Numbered from the stretch's first letter, positions 15,709-24,685 are shown. The stretch: 64,000 nt of DNA from Alterisphingorhabdus sp051668705 (GCF_051668705.1 NZ_CP196351.1:2542001-2606000), one strand, 5' to 3'. Numbers and translations: made by a program. Notes: generated by a model from the letters alone, not told the origin.

Positions 15709-15726
15709 TCCTCTCGGGTGCGCCAT
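15709..15726 (+). repeat. att direct repeat, right copy
   Basis: The 18 bases TCCTCTCGGGTGCGCCAT are identical to 1343-1360 and mark the right junction of the 14.4-kb element. Upstream bases do not extend the tRNA homology, so this copy has only the minimal crossover core. Confidence 0.8.
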
Positions 15727-15863
15727 TTCTCTCTCTTGCGATAATTTGCTTTGCTCATATCTCAGAGGTGTGGGCTCCCGGCGGTCGGCGCGCAGTCGCG
15801 CTTGCGAACCTTCGGGTGCGAGGTCGTACCTAACCGAGTGCGCCATTTTCTCGCACAAATTGT

Positions 15864-17078
15864 TTAGCCTGTTGCGGTCTTCTTCAGCGCAATCAGCTCT
15901 GCATCTGGCTGGGCTTTGGTGTCGTCCAAATGGCGCTTCTCGGCATTTTCAACGCGGTCTCTGCCTCTGGTTTTCGCTTTATACAATGCCTCGTCAGCTC
16001 TGGCGAAGAGTTGCATATAGCTCTCTCCATTACGCGCTGTTGCCACGCCAAAGCTGGCTGTCAGCTCGACATTGTCGTTCAAACCCGGATGGCGCAATGC
16101 CGCAAAGGCCTGACGAACACGCTCAGCCAAGCCTTGGGCTGCGTCATTGTTGCAATCCCACGCCGCGATACAAAATTCTTCCCCGCCGATACGGCCGGCC
16201 GTGTCACATTCGCGCACAATGTTCGCGATCAATTCGCCAAATCCAGATATTGCCTGGTCGCCTGCCTGATGCCCCCAAATATCATTCACCTGTTTAAAAT
16301 GGTCGATATCGGCGACGATCAAGCTGAGTGCGCGGCCTTCTGCATGGGCGGCAGGCAGCATATCGCCCATTGTCTCTTCAAATGATCCACGGTTGCGCAG
16401 GCCGGTTAGCGCATCGCGCTCCCCGCTTTCACGCAAGGCAGTGGTCCATTCGGCAATTGTTGCTGCGATAAGAACCAGGGCCATGCTCACCCCTTTCACG
16501 CCCAGCGCAAGCCCGATCAAAGAATAATAGACGGAATCGCGATAGACTTCAGCAGGAATTGCCTGTTCGAAAAGCAGGGTTAATGTCGGTCTGGCCAGAA
16601 AGTCCACTGCTTGAAATGCCATGATGGCGATGATGAAATGGTCGAGTACGGTGCGGCGGTTTGCAGTGAGCAATGTCGTCACACCCATGGCAAAAATCAC
16701 GCCATAACCAATATTGACAATCACCAATCGCGGCGCGACATCATTGGAAAGCCCGATAGCCGCAGCCAATAACAGAGCGGCCCCTAGATAAACAAAGATC
16801 ATGCTGCCCAAATGCAGTTTTTGCCCGACACGATCACAAACAGAGGCAATGATGAGGACCGAACCAAGGGTGTAGAATATCTGGGTCAGGTGAAAAACGT
16901 AAAACGCATCGGTGGGAAGAAAGTGGGTAAGCAAAAACCCTATGGCTGACAGAGCATAAGCAATGCCAAAGCCCAGCACGTGACGCTTAAGCCCCCCTGC
17001 CCGCCAGAGCACCACAAAGGCCGCTGAAAAAAACAGCGCCATAAGCGGCGTCAACAATCCCAATATCTGCGTCTGCAT
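15864..17078 (-). CDS. Membrane-bound diguanylate cyclase (GGDEF), 404 aa
   Basis: The enzyme makes cyclic di-GMP from two GTP. Residues 1-210 hold about six to seven hydrophobic helices, beginning 'ILGLLTPLMALFFSAAFVVLW', which form an uncharacterised membrane sensor. The GGDEF domain starts at 'RDALTGLRNRGSFEE' (about 225-240). The active-site loop is GGEEF (298-302), a catalytically competent variant. The inhibitory I-site RxxD ('RECD') sits five residues upstream, so product inhibition is expected. A basic tail follows. The gene is monocistronic and is the first clearly chromosomal gene after the island. Confidence 0.95.
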   Translation of the reverse strand: MQTQILGLLTPLMALFFSAAFVVLWRAGGLKRHVLGFGIAYALSAIGFLLTHFLPTDAFYVFHLTQIFYTLGSVLIIASVCDRVGQKLHLGSMIFVYLGAALLLAAAIGLSNDVAPRLVIVNIGYGVIFAMGVTTLLTANRRTVLDHFIIAIMAFQAVDFLARPTLTLLFEQAIPAEVYRDSVYYSLIGLALGVKGVSMALVLIAATIAEWTTALRESGERDALTGLRNRGSFEETMGDMLPAAHAEGRALSLIVADIDHFKQVNDIWGHQAGDQAISGFGELIANIVRECDTAGRIGGEEFCIAAWDCNNDAAQGLAERVRQAFAALRHPGLNDNVELTASFGVATARNGESYMQLFARADEALYKAKTRGRDRVENAEKRHLDDTKAQPDAELIALKKTATG

Positions 17079-17164
17079 CTGGCCTTAACTCTCCATTTAC
17101 AGTGTGCTAGGCCAATATGGTTAACATGGCCTTTAAGCCAGCGCGGAAGTAAGGCGGTCAAGGC

Positions 17165-17374
17165 CTAAACGGTTTTGATAACAAGTTTGGTTGAATCGCA
17201 AACCGAGCATATGTCTTTCTGACGCATATAACCTGCCTCTTCGGCCAATATACGCGTTTTATGATTGGCGTGTTGGCGGACCGTCAGGCCAAGCCTGTCC
17301 GTTATACAATCGTCACATATGGCCTCTGGTGAAATTGAGCCTATCATATGCGCAACATCATCAAGTACTGTCAT
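17165..17374 (-). CDS. Small zinc-ribbon protein coupled to type IIG enzyme, 69 aa
   Basis: Two CxxC knuckles, 'AICDDC' (about 18-23) and 'ICSVC' (about 55-59), make a probable zinc ribbon around a basic helical middle, 'LTVRQHANHKTRI'. The ATG overlaps the stop of the upstream restriction-modification gene by four bases, so the two are co-translated. No named family is recognised. Likely roles are an accessory or regulatory subunit of the restriction enzyme, or a small DNA-binding protein. Confidence 0.7.
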   Translation of the reverse strand: MTVLDDVAHMIGSISPEAICDDCITDRLGLTVRQHANHKTRILAEEAGYMRQKDICSVCDSTKLVIKTV

Positions 17375-20300
17375 ATATTTGCCTCCAGCAAGTCTATTTC
17401 CTCATCGGTCAGGTCAAACAGCGTATAGACCATGGCGTTAATCTGGTCTTCGGCGGTTTGTATCTGTGCGGTCAGATTGTTAATCTCTGTGCGGGTTTCA
17501 TCGGTCCAGCTTTCCCAGTCATTACGCTCTTTCACCGGAATATCGGCTTTCAGGCTCTTTTTCACCTCTTTTTGAAAGGCCGCGAAGTCGGGCAGGCGCC
17601 ACCATGTTTTCAGCTTGGTGCTCAGCTTGGCCGCGGCGGGGTCATTGGCCAGATCGCCAATACGTCGCGTGATGCTGTGTTGCAGTGCATAGCGTTTCTC
17701 AGCACAATTTTGCGCGGTTTCCGCCAAGGTGCCAAGAGCGGCCTTTTGATCGGGTGTGACGTTGGGAATGGGTAACTTAGACACATATATTGATTGAAGT
17801 AATAGACGCCACTGCCCTCCTCTTAGAGCAGTACAAACATGACCAAAGTAAAACCAAGTGACGTTGGAATTTAGAAAAGCTAAGGATGATAAATCTTCTG
17901 AAAAAAGTGAAAAGACTGTTTTGTTTGGAATCGTACCTTTTGAAGACAACGAAAATTTGGCCCCCTGTGAAATTTCAGGGTAACAAATAGCAGTCCCATC
18001 AAACAAATCATAATATGTGCAAGCTCTGAGTTCCCACCAATAGTCACCTTTGTCTGTACGCCGCTTACAAGCCGTTGCATGTGGAGCGAGATAGGCAGCA
18101 ATTGCGGGATATTCTTCCTGTAATTTTTCCCATTGTGTATCTTCATCACCGGCACCAAATGCGTCAATAGTCCAACCGCGTTTAAATAAAATTAGCCATA
18201 AATCTCGGCTTTCTGTGCGCCAGCGCTTAATATCTTTGCCCTCTAGCCAAGGCTTTAATATCTCACTTGATTTTGGGTCTTCGGCAATCAAACGGTCGCG
18301 CGTGGCGCGATCAATAACAAAAGCATCGTTACGACCGGTTAATATCCCGCGATAGGGCGAACCATAAACGTCTTTTAGCGTCTTTTTGCCGGTCACAATT
18401 TTGGCGCGTAGCTTTTGTAAGGCAGGGCTTTCCAACTCCCATGATCCATCTGTCAGGGCATTTTGGGGATAGGGTTCGCTATTTGCATGATAGGTTTTGA
18501 CAAAATTATCTGCGGGCAGATCATCAATTGTCCAGAAATTCAGCTTATGGTCCTTTGCCGGTGGTTCTGCCCGCATGGTCAAAATGGCGGGGTAGGTGGT
18601 GACCCCTTCAAAAATCTGGTTATCGCCAAAATCCACCACGGTTTCCAGCGTCGCCTTTTGGCGCAAATAGCTGCGCAAGGGTTTGCCGGAACCGGTTTTG
18701 AAAAAGGTGCTGCTGCTAATATAGCCCATGCGGCCGCCGGGTTTTAACAAGCGCAGACCGCGTTCAAAGAAATAGGCATAAAGATCAGCAACGCCATGAT
18801 AGACGGCAAAGCGTTTTTGCAGATAGGGTTTCAAATCGCTTAGCAATTCCTGCCGCACATAGGGTGGATTGCCCAATACGATATCAAAGCCGCCTTGCCC
18901 GCCATCTTTAGCGGCAAATATATCAGGAAAGGCGGTTTTCCATTCAAAGCCATGTTGGCGATAGGCAAAGCTGGCATCCTCTATCAGGCTGTCACCCACT
19001 TTGATATTTTCGTCCAGGCTATCGAGCACCTTGCCGCGCCGGGCGGTCTTTATCCATAGGCTAAGCTTGGCAATCTCCACGCTCTCACTGTTCACATCAA
19101 CGCCAAACAGATTGTTGGTCAAAATCTCGCTATCGGGTTCGTACAGGCTGGCCTGCCCCAAAGTTTCCAGCGCCAAATTGCATTTGGTGATTTCACCGCG
19201 CAGCCAATCAAAGGCCATGATAAGAAACACGCCCGAGCCGCATGCAGGATCAACAATGCGCAAACGCGTCAGCGCATCGCGATAGGCGTTCCAGAAATTC
19301 TGTTCGGCATCGCTTTTGTTCTTCCACGCAATGGGCTCATCATCGGGCCGTGCGCCCTTTTTGGCATAATGTTGTAATAAGCGGGCAAAAATCTCTCTGC
19401 AATGGGTTCCCAAAGTCTGGTCAACAATGAAGCGCGCCACATAATCAGGCGTGTAAACAACGCCGTCACGCTTTCGCCGTCCGCTGGTGCCGCTGGTCTT
19501 TTTCTCGGCTGGTATTTCGCCGCGTGCCTCGGCTTGCAGGGCCTCTACATCGGCGATGGATTGTTCAAAAATATGGCCCAACACAGTGACCGATATTTCA
19601 CTGGCAAAGTCATATTCGGCCAACCGTTTGAAGCCTTCGCAAATTTGGTCAGCAATCTCTAACTCGCGAATAATCGGGTTAATGCGGAATAGTCCGCCAT
19701 TATATTTGGGGATGTTTAGCGCATCATTGCCCTGATCTATAGCGGTGAACAGGCCCAGAAAATTCTGCCAAACGGGTTTGGGATTATAGGGGTCATGATG
19801 CTCATAAGCGCCCATGATGCTGTTATCAGGGACAAGGCCATTATCCTCTGCAAAAGCGATGAACAGGATACGGTCCAAAATGGTTTGGCCAATGCCGATG
19901 GCTTCCAGCGGGTCAATAGTGTTGGCTTGCACCGCGCCGATAAGATCACTGCGCAGCACCTTATAATCCGCGTAGAGCGCATTGGTGATGTCTTTATCTT
20001 CGCGCTTGCTTTGCGCCAAAAGATCATGCGTGCGCCCACCCAAAAGGTTTTCAGCAGACATGAGCAGCATGAAACGATGATATTCGTGTGCTTCGGGTAA
20101 GCGCCGTAAATCAAAATATTCATAGGCCAATTTGCCGTCGGCATAGCTGTAGAGGCGGATTTCCAGATAGTTGGAAATACACACCCATTTGCTGCCGACA
20201 TTATCACTGGCATATTCCCATGCCTGCTCCACCGGGGTTTTGGCGCGGCCCGGCATGATAGCATCCAGATTTTTGGTGTCTGCGCCCTTAAGCTCAAACG

Positions 20301-20601
20301 GTGCGATAATAGTCTGCTGCGTGGCGGAAAACTGGCCGATAGCCAGATCAACGCGCCCGCCGCCTATCTGTGTTTCGACATCAATATTCCATTCGCCAGA
20401 TTGCGACGATGGGGCATAGCCCAGCACCTCCACCATGATTTTCTGCTTAAACTCACCGGCCAAGGCGGTTTCTTTTTGGCTGTGAATCTGGGCCGAATTG
20501 ATATTCGCGGCCCATTGGGAAAGGATCGCCAATTTAGTAGCATCGGGTGCCCCCGCATGGCCAATATGCCGCGCGATCGTCTTTTTATTGAACAACTGCA
20601 T
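17371..20601 (-). CDS. Type IIG restriction enzyme/N6-adenine methyltransferase (Eco57I-like), 1076 aa
   Basis: One chain combines nuclease, methylase and target recognition. The N-terminal nuclease has D85 in 'GGGRVDLAIG' and E103-x-K105 in 'PFELKGAD'. A helical linker leads to the methylase, with SAM motif 'DPACGSGVFL' (from D451) and catalytic 'NPPY' (from N578). A C-terminal target-recognition domain contains 'GSPYRGILTGRND' and ends in a coiled segment. This is the usual length for Eco57I or type IIL enzymes. The downstream zinc-ribbon gene overlaps it. The gene lies on the chromosomal side of the island. All catalytic residues are present. Confidence 0.93.
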   Translation of the reverse strand: MQLFNKKTIARHIGHAGAPDATKLAILSQWAANINSAQIHSQKETALAGEFKQKIMVEVLGYAPSSQSGEWNIDVETQIGGGRVDLAIGQFSATQQTIIAPFELKGADTKNLDAIMPGRAKTPVEQAWEYASDNVGSKWVCISNYLEIRLYSYADGKLAYEYFDLRRLPEAHEYHRFMLLMSAENLLGGRTHDLLAQSKREDKDITNALYADYKVLRSDLIGAVQANTIDPLEAIGIGQTILDRILFIAFAEDNGLVPDNSIMGAYEHHDPYNPKPVWQNFLGLFTAIDQGNDALNIPKYNGGLFRINPIIRELEIADQICEGFKRLAEYDFASEISVTVLGHIFEQSIADVEALQAEARGEIPAEKKTSGTSGRRKRDGVVYTPDYVARFIVDQTLGTHCREIFARLLQHYAKKGARPDDEPIAWKNKSDAEQNFWNAYRDALTRLRIVDPACGSGVFLIMAFDWLRGEITKCNLALETLGQASLYEPDSEILTNNLFGVDVNSESVEIAKLSLWIKTARRGKVLDSLDENIKVGDSLIEDASFAYRQHGFEWKTAFPDIFAAKDGGQGGFDIVLGNPPYVRQELLSDLKPYLQKRFAVYHGVADLYAYFFERGLRLLKPGGRMGYISSSTFFKTGSGKPLRSYLRQKATLETVVDFGDNQIFEGVTTYPAILTMRAEPPAKDHKLNFWTIDDLPADNFVKTYHANSEPYPQNALTDGSWELESPALQKLRAKIVTGKKTLKDVYGSPYRGILTGRNDAFVIDRATRDRLIAEDPKSSEILKPWLEGKDIKRWRTESRDLWLILFKRGWTIDAFGAGDEDTQWEKLQEEYPAIAAYLAPHATACKRRTDKGDYWWELRACTYYDLFDGTAICYPEISQGAKFSLSSKGTIPNKTVFSLFSEDLSSLAFLNSNVTWFYFGHVCTALRGGQWRLLLQSIYVSKLPIPNVTPDQKAALGTLAETAQNCAEKRYALQHSITRRIGDLANDPAAAKLSTKLKTWWRLPDFAAFQKEVKKSLKADIPVKERNDWESWTDETRTEINNLTAQIQTAEDQINAMVYTLFDLTDEEIDLLEANI

Positions 20602-20728
20602 ATTTGACCCTCACATTCAGTGAAAGACTAGCGTGTCTTATCCATACCGCCAAGATGTTCCCGCACGATAATGACGGGATAATGCGCGGCATAGACGATA
20701 TATTGCCATGCTTTATATGCCGTAAGCT

Positions 20729-21874
20729 TTAACGCGCGCTGAAATCGTCCACCATTTCGGCCAATACGGCCAGGCAATCATCGGCCAGTCTTTTGCAGCG
20801 TTCCGGGCTCCATCCCTGTTCTGGGTCGGGCAGGTCGCGATTGTCTTTATAGGGCATTTCCAGCGTCATGCCGACACAGCCATGGCTGGCCGTGAAACGC
20901 TCTGTCACCTGATTGGAGGACAGGGTCATATTGGCCTGGCCGGGCGCTGCGGTTGGATAGCCGAGTTCGGTTTGGAAATCTGGCGTGCGCGCAGAGAGTC
21001 TGTCGCGATAGCTAGTGTATAATGCGCCTTGCCGCTCGGTCCATGATGGTATCCCCTCAAAACCCGCGATAAAGGCAGCGGGGATGGCTTCATCGCCATG
21101 CACGTCCATGGCAAAGGCACAGCCGGTCTGGTCCATGCGGTTGCGGACACACAGCACTTCAGGGCTGCGCTCTGGCGTGGGTGCATGCCATTCACGGTTC
21201 AGGTTTACACCAGCGAAATTGGTGCGCAAATGCCCGCGACGGCTGCCATCAGGGTTCATATTAGGCACCACATAGATGCGGCATTTCTGGCGCAGCAAGC
21301 GCGCATGCGGGTCAGCCGGGTCGGTCAGCTTTTCCAGCGCGCCCTCCATCCACCATTCGGCCTGTGTCTCGCCGGGATGTTGACGCCCATAAAGCCAGAC
21401 AGGCAGATCGCCCTCTCCCATGACCAGACAGTCAATAGGCTGGCCCTCAAGGCTGTGGCCCAGACATTCATAGCTGACACCCGGCGACAGCGCGGTTTCC
21501 GCAACCAGATCATGATGGCGCTCCATCGCATAAGGCGCGAAATAAGCAAACCATGCAACACCCGAAAGCGAGGCATAGCGGATGGTCAATGTACCGCTGG
21601 CTTTGTCATAGCTGGTCTGGCAGCTCTGCCAATATTCGCGGTCTTCACTCACCCGCGCTTGATAATCGGGCCAACCCAGCGGATAGGCCGATTCATTCAG
21701 CCCTTCAATGTTCAGGACAATTTCCTCACCCGGTTCTGCGGCCAGACGGAAATGAAACCATTGAAAGAAATCGGACTCGCGGTCCTTATTGATGGTGAGT
21801 CGTGCGGTGTTGCCGGAAATTTCGGTCACTGCAATGTTGCCGGCATCAAAGGCCGTATTAATGTCTGTAATCAT
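20729..21874 (-). CDS. M14-family zinc carboxypeptidase (cytosolic type), 381 aa
   Basis: The enzyme likely trims C-terminal residues from peptides. An N-terminal beta-sandwich (about 1-125) typical of M14D/cytosolic carboxypeptidases precedes the catalytic domain. Visible zinc and substrate residues are 'GRQHPGETQAEWW' (His and Glu ligands), 'NMNPDGSRRGHLRTN' followed by 'NLNREW', and 'MDVHGDE' with the third zinc ligand His. No signal peptide is seen, so it is cytoplasmic. Its ATG overlaps the stop codon of the upstream lipoprotein gene (ATGA), suggesting a shared transcript. Confidence 0.92.
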   Translation of the reverse strand: MITDINTAFDAGNIAVTEISGNTARLTINKDRESDFFQWFHFRLAAEPGEEIVLNIEGLNESAYPLGWPDYQARVSEDREYWQSCQTSYDKASGTLTIRYASLSGVAWFAYFAPYAMERHHDLVAETALSPGVSYECLGHSLEGQPIDCLVMGEGDLPVWLYGRQHPGETQAEWWMEGALEKLTDPADPHARLLRQKCRIYVVPNMNPDGSRRGHLRTNFAGVNLNREWHAPTPERSPEVLCVRNRMDQTGCAFAMDVHGDEAIPAAFIAGFEGIPSWTERQGALYTSYRDRLSARTPDFQTELGYPTAAPGQANMTLSSNQVTERFTASHGCVGMTLEMPYKDNRDLPDPEQGWSPERCKRLADDCLAVLAEMVDDFSAR

Positions 21875-22482
21875 GGGGTCGCAATAGTCTCACCCGATGT
21901 TCCTGGAAAGCCGTTAAATAGTGCACGGGTCAAAATAGGGGCAAAAATTTCGGGGTCGGTGCCTCTGGTGCCGGTTTGCGCCTGTTGAATAGCGCGTCCT
22001 TCCCAAATGGCGGTTTGTGATACTGCATCAGAAAGGCGAACATCCAAGCGATAGGTGAGCACGTCGCGGCGTGGCCCGCCAAAGGGGATGTTCAGGCCAA
22101 CGCCAACCGAGCGACCAAAAGCGCCTGTTGGCCCGCCTGCGGAGACAAAGGGGTCTTTATCCGTCGCAGGGTCAATGATGCGATAGGCCAGCCGCGCAGT
22201 CTGCACCGCCGCTTTTTCATCAGTCACCACATCATAGCCCAATTGCGCAAGTTCACGCGACAGGGACAGTTCAAAAGCGCGATAGGCTGCGCTGCCCTTT
22301 TGCGTGTCATCAACCGCGACAATGGCAATAGGCCCTTTGCCAATACTGCCCAAAAGATCTGCCTCATGAAAGCGCGTTACTTCCACTGATGGATTGACCG
22401 CGGCATTACGGGGCGGCCCGCCAAAGCTGGTTGTGCATGCGCTTAACAGCAGGGAAGCGATAATCATCACGCTATATTTCAT
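21871..22482 (-). CDS. DUF4136-like lipoprotein, 203 aa
   Basis: The leader 'MIIASLLLSACTTS' has a clear lipobox with Cys at about residue 16. The mature domain resembles DUF4136: 'RAFELSLSRELAQLGY' (about 76-91), a Gly-rich middle 'GVGLNIPFGG' and the final 'FPGTSGET'. It is probably an outer-membrane or periplasmic lipoprotein of unknown role. It is similar in layout to the next gene upstream and looks like a diverged tandem duplicate. It is translationally coupled to the M14 peptidase. Confidence 0.85.
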   Translation of the reverse strand: MKYSVMIIASLLLSACTTSFGGPPRNAAVNPSVEVTRFHEADLLGSIGKGPIAIVAVDDTQKGSAAYRAFELSLSRELAQLGYDVVTDEKAAVQTARLAYRIIDPATDKDPFVSAGGPTGAFGRSVGVGLNIPFGGPRRDVLTYRLDVRLSDAVSQTAIWEGRAIQQAQTGTRGTDPEIFAPILTRALFNGFPGTSGETIATP

Positions 22483-22554
22483 AATATAAAGCCTTTGGTG
22501 CCGGGGCCTGGAGCCTATTGGGAATTCATATCTTAGACCCAGAGGGAAATCATG

Positions 22555-23178
22555 TCATTTAACCTCGTAACTTTCGCCGGATTCACCCGGAAAGTCGAGA
22601 AACATTGCATCGGCCAATTTGGCGGCAATCAGACGCGGCTCAGCTTCCGGGCTGCCGCTTTTGGTTTCGCTCAGCGCCTCCCCTTCCCATAATCTCTGGC
22701 CATCGGATTGCTGCTCAATCGATACGCGCATCTCGGTAAATATGCGCTCACTGCTACCGCCGCCCAGATTGAACCCGATACCGCCGCCTAATCCGCCGCG
22801 AAACCCGCCAGTACCGCCACCAACGCCAACACTAACCGGACCGCGACCACTGCCCACGGTGCGCTGTTCGCTATTATAGCTTACCCGTGCAATTTGATCC
22901 GGAGAATCTGCTGCATCGACAATCACAAAGCCTTGCGCTCTTAGCGCATTTTCTACAGCCTGAGCATAAATGCGAAACTGCAATATCTGCTCTGCAACAT
23001 CATTGGCCGGTATGATGGCGATGCGGGTCGATGCCAGAGAGGCAGAGTTATCAATAGAGTGAAAGCGGCGCACCTCGGTCGGCCCTGTTGGGGTCACACA
23101 TCCGCTAAGAACAAGCACAAGGAGAAGCGACAAAACACTTATCCAGGATTTGTCTTTTGGTAAAAAGCCTGCAGCCAT
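22555..23178 (-). CDS. DUF4136-like lipoprotein, 207 aa
   Basis: A long leader ends 'VLVLSGCVTP', giving a lipidated Cys. The mature part has 'RIYAQAVENALRAQGFVIVD', a Gly-rich stretch (about 110-140) rich in GGG repeats, then 'QRLWEGEAL' and the closing 'FPGESGES', matching the paralogous gene downstream. The ATG at 23178 was chosen because GAGG lies nine bases upstream; ATG at 23187 is an alternative. It is divergent from galE with about 110 bases of shared upstream DNA. Confidence 0.85.
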   Translation of the reverse strand: MAAGFLPKDKSWISVLSLLLVLVLSGCVTPTGPTEVRRFHSIDNSASLASTRIAIIPANDVAEQILQFRIYAQAVENALRAQGFVIVDAADSPDQIARVSYNSEQRTVGSGRGPVSVGVGGGTGGFRGGLGGGIGFNLGGGSSERIFTEMRVSIEQQSDGQRLWEGEALSETKSGSPEAEPRLIAAKLADAMFLDFPGESGESYEVK

Positions 23179-23287
23179 ACTGGTCATCCTCAATTACTTT
23201 ACTATTATGGTATATAGCAAAGCCCACAGCTTGCCAAACATGGTGGTAAGGGCCAGGCAGAGAATTTACGAAAAGGCATTCGGCATT

Positions 23288-24301
23288 ATGCAAAATGATA
23301 TGCACAATAAGGCCATATTGGTCACTGGCGGGGCAGGATATATTGGCAGCCATGCCGTGTTGGCGCTGAAAGATGCGGGCCGGCCTGTTGCGGTTATTGA
23401 CAATCTGGTCACTGGCTTTCGCTGGGCTGTACCGGATGATGTGCCATTTTACGAAGGTGACATTGCCGATTCCGAACTGCTGGCAAAAATTATTGCGGAA
23501 CAGAATATTGGCGCGATCATGCATTTTGCCGGATCGGTTGTGGTGCCCGAATCTGTTAGCGACCCGCTAAAATATTACCATAACAATACGGTGCGCAGCC
23601 GCAGCCTGATTGAGAGCGCGGTCAAAGGCGGGGTGGCGCATTTCATCTTCTCTTCAACCGCGGCCACTTATGGCATTCCAGAGACAAGCCCAGTTACCGA
23701 AGATACGCCGCAACGCCCGATCAACCCTTATGGCACGTCAAAACTGATGACCGAGATGATGCTGCGCGATGTCGCCGCTGCTCACCCCATAAATTTTTGT
23801 GCATTGCGTTATTTCAATGTGGCAGGGGCAGATCCCCAAGGCCGGTCTGGCCAATCGACCGCTGGCGCAACCCATTTGATCAAGGTAGCGGTCGAAGCAG
23901 CACTTGGCAAACGTGATGGCGTAGCCGTTTTCGGCACCGATTTTGATACGCCTGATGGAACCGGTGTGCGCGATTATATTCATGTCAGTGATCTGGCCGC
24001 AGCGCATGTCATCGCGCTGGAGCAGCTTATCGCCAAGCCAGAGCAAAGCCATTTTCTGAATTGTGGTTATGGCCGCGGCTATTCCGTGCTGGAAGTGCTC
24101 GACGCCGTAGACCGCGTGACCAATATGACCATCAACCGTAAACTGGAAGGCCGCCGTGCGGGCGACCCTGACGCGCTGATTTCTGACAATAGTGCGATTA
24201 AAGCGCGTTTTGAATGGGAACCCGCACTGGACGATCTGGATATGATCGTTACTCATGCGTTGAATTGGGAGCGCGAGCTGGCAAACCGCAAAGAGGCGTA
24301 A
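23288..24301 (+). CDS. galE: UDP-glucose 4-epimerase, 337 aa
   Basis: The enzyme interconverts UDP-glucose and UDP-galactose for surface polysaccharide synthesis. The NAD-binding Rossmann motif is 'TGGAGYIGSH' (from T13). The catalytic Tyr and Lys are Y148 and K152 in 'NPYGTSK'. 'RYFNVAGADPQGRSGQ' is the typical substrate-binding stretch, and 'GRRAGDPDALISDN' lies near the C-terminus. A longer frame begins at 23150, but its extra 46 residues are not part of the family. ATG at 23288, or 23300, fits known GalE starts. Confidence 0.95.
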   Translation: MQNDMHNKAILVTGGAGYIGSHAVLALKDAGRPVAVIDNLVTGFRWAVPDDVPFYEGDIADSELLAKIIAEQNIGAIMHFAGSVVVPESVSDPLKYYHNNTVRSRSLIESAVKGGVAHFIFSSTAATYGIPETSPVTEDTPQRPINPYGTSKLMTEMMLRDVAAAHPINFCALRYFNVAGADPQGRSGQSTAGATHLIKVAVEAALGKRDGVAVFGTDFDTPDGTGVRDYIHVSDLAAAHVIALEQLIAKPEQSHFLNCGYGRGYSVLEVLDAVDRVTNMTINRKLEGRRAGDPDALISDNSAIKARFEWEPALDDLDMIVTHALNWERELANRKEA

Positions 24302-24452
24302 GCTGTGAAAATAGCATGGTCATCGACAGCAGAAATGCTTGACTTTGCCCAAAGCGGTCCGTAACTGCCTGCTTTCACTATTTATGACAAACAGAATCGC
24401 GCTCGGACGATTTCCGGTACGGCCCTGTTTGTGACTGTAAAAGGCCAAAGAC

Positions 24453-24578
24453 ATGAAGATTCGCAATTCTTTGAAATCGCTGAAAGGCCGTCACCGCGAT
24501 AACCGCGTTATCCGTCGTCGTGGCCGCACCTATGTGATCAACAAAACAAACCGTCGTTTCAAAGCGCGCCAAGGCTAG
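24453..24578 (+). CDS. rpmJ: 50S ribosomal protein bL36, 41 aa
   Basis: The protein starts 'MKIRNSLKSLKGRHRDNR' and continues 'VIRRRGRTYVINKTNRRFKA', matching the longer, zinc-free type of bL36. It lacks the four zinc ligands of the CCHC form. It binds 23S rRNA in the large subunit. The gene stands alone, with 150 bases of upstream leader and a strong terminator 29 bases after the stop. A possible -35 box TTGACT lies near 24338. Confidence 0.97.
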   Translation: MKIRNSLKSLKGRHRDNRVIRRRGRTYVINKTNRRFKARQG

Positions 24579-24606
24579 GCCCAGCGCACATGGAATGATA
24601 AAAGAA

Positions 24607-24630
24607 CCGCCCCTTGCCGGGCGGTTTTTT
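24607..24630 (+). terminator. Rho-independent terminator of rpmJ
   Basis: CCGCCC (24607-24612) pairs with GGGCGG (24619-24624) around a 6-base loop and is followed by six T. It sits just downstream of the bL36 stop and before the HAD gene. Confidence 0.9.
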
Positions 24631-24685
24631 ATTGCCTGTACTAATCTTATATCCATTAGATGCAATGCAATGGGGAAAAGCCAGC

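Larger units (their letters stand above)
1343..15726. mobile_element. Integrative element of about 14.4 kb carrying a type I R-M operon
   Basis: A perfect 18-bp direct repeat of a tRNA 3' end (TCCTCTCGGGTGCGCCAT) lies at 1343-1360 and 15709-15726. An integrase gene starts 86 bases inside the left copy. A second pair of related motifs, beginning CTGTACCACAA, lies inside both ends (1423-1445 and 15626-15648) and looks like integrase arm sites. The cargo includes an excisionase-like gene, a replication-protein homologue, a serine recombinase, an HU protein and hsdMSR. No conjugation genes are visible, so it is a phage-satellite-like or mobilizable island rather than a self-transmissible ICE. Ends are inferred from repeats only. 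Confidence 0.75.
15255..15863. other. Non-coding junction between the element and the chromosome
   Basis: These 609 bases hold no convincing large gene. In order they contain repeats of a GTACAC-type word (15325-15356), a possible 33-codon frame on the minus strand, arm-site-like repeats (15614-15648), the right att copy (15709-15726) and a degenerate further match to the tRNA 3' end (about 15817-15846). The picture is of successive insertions and partial deletions at one tRNA-linked site. Confidence 0.6.

Noticed and set aside
15746..16297. 183-codon plus-strand frame
   Set aside because: It is the antisense of the GGDEF gene.
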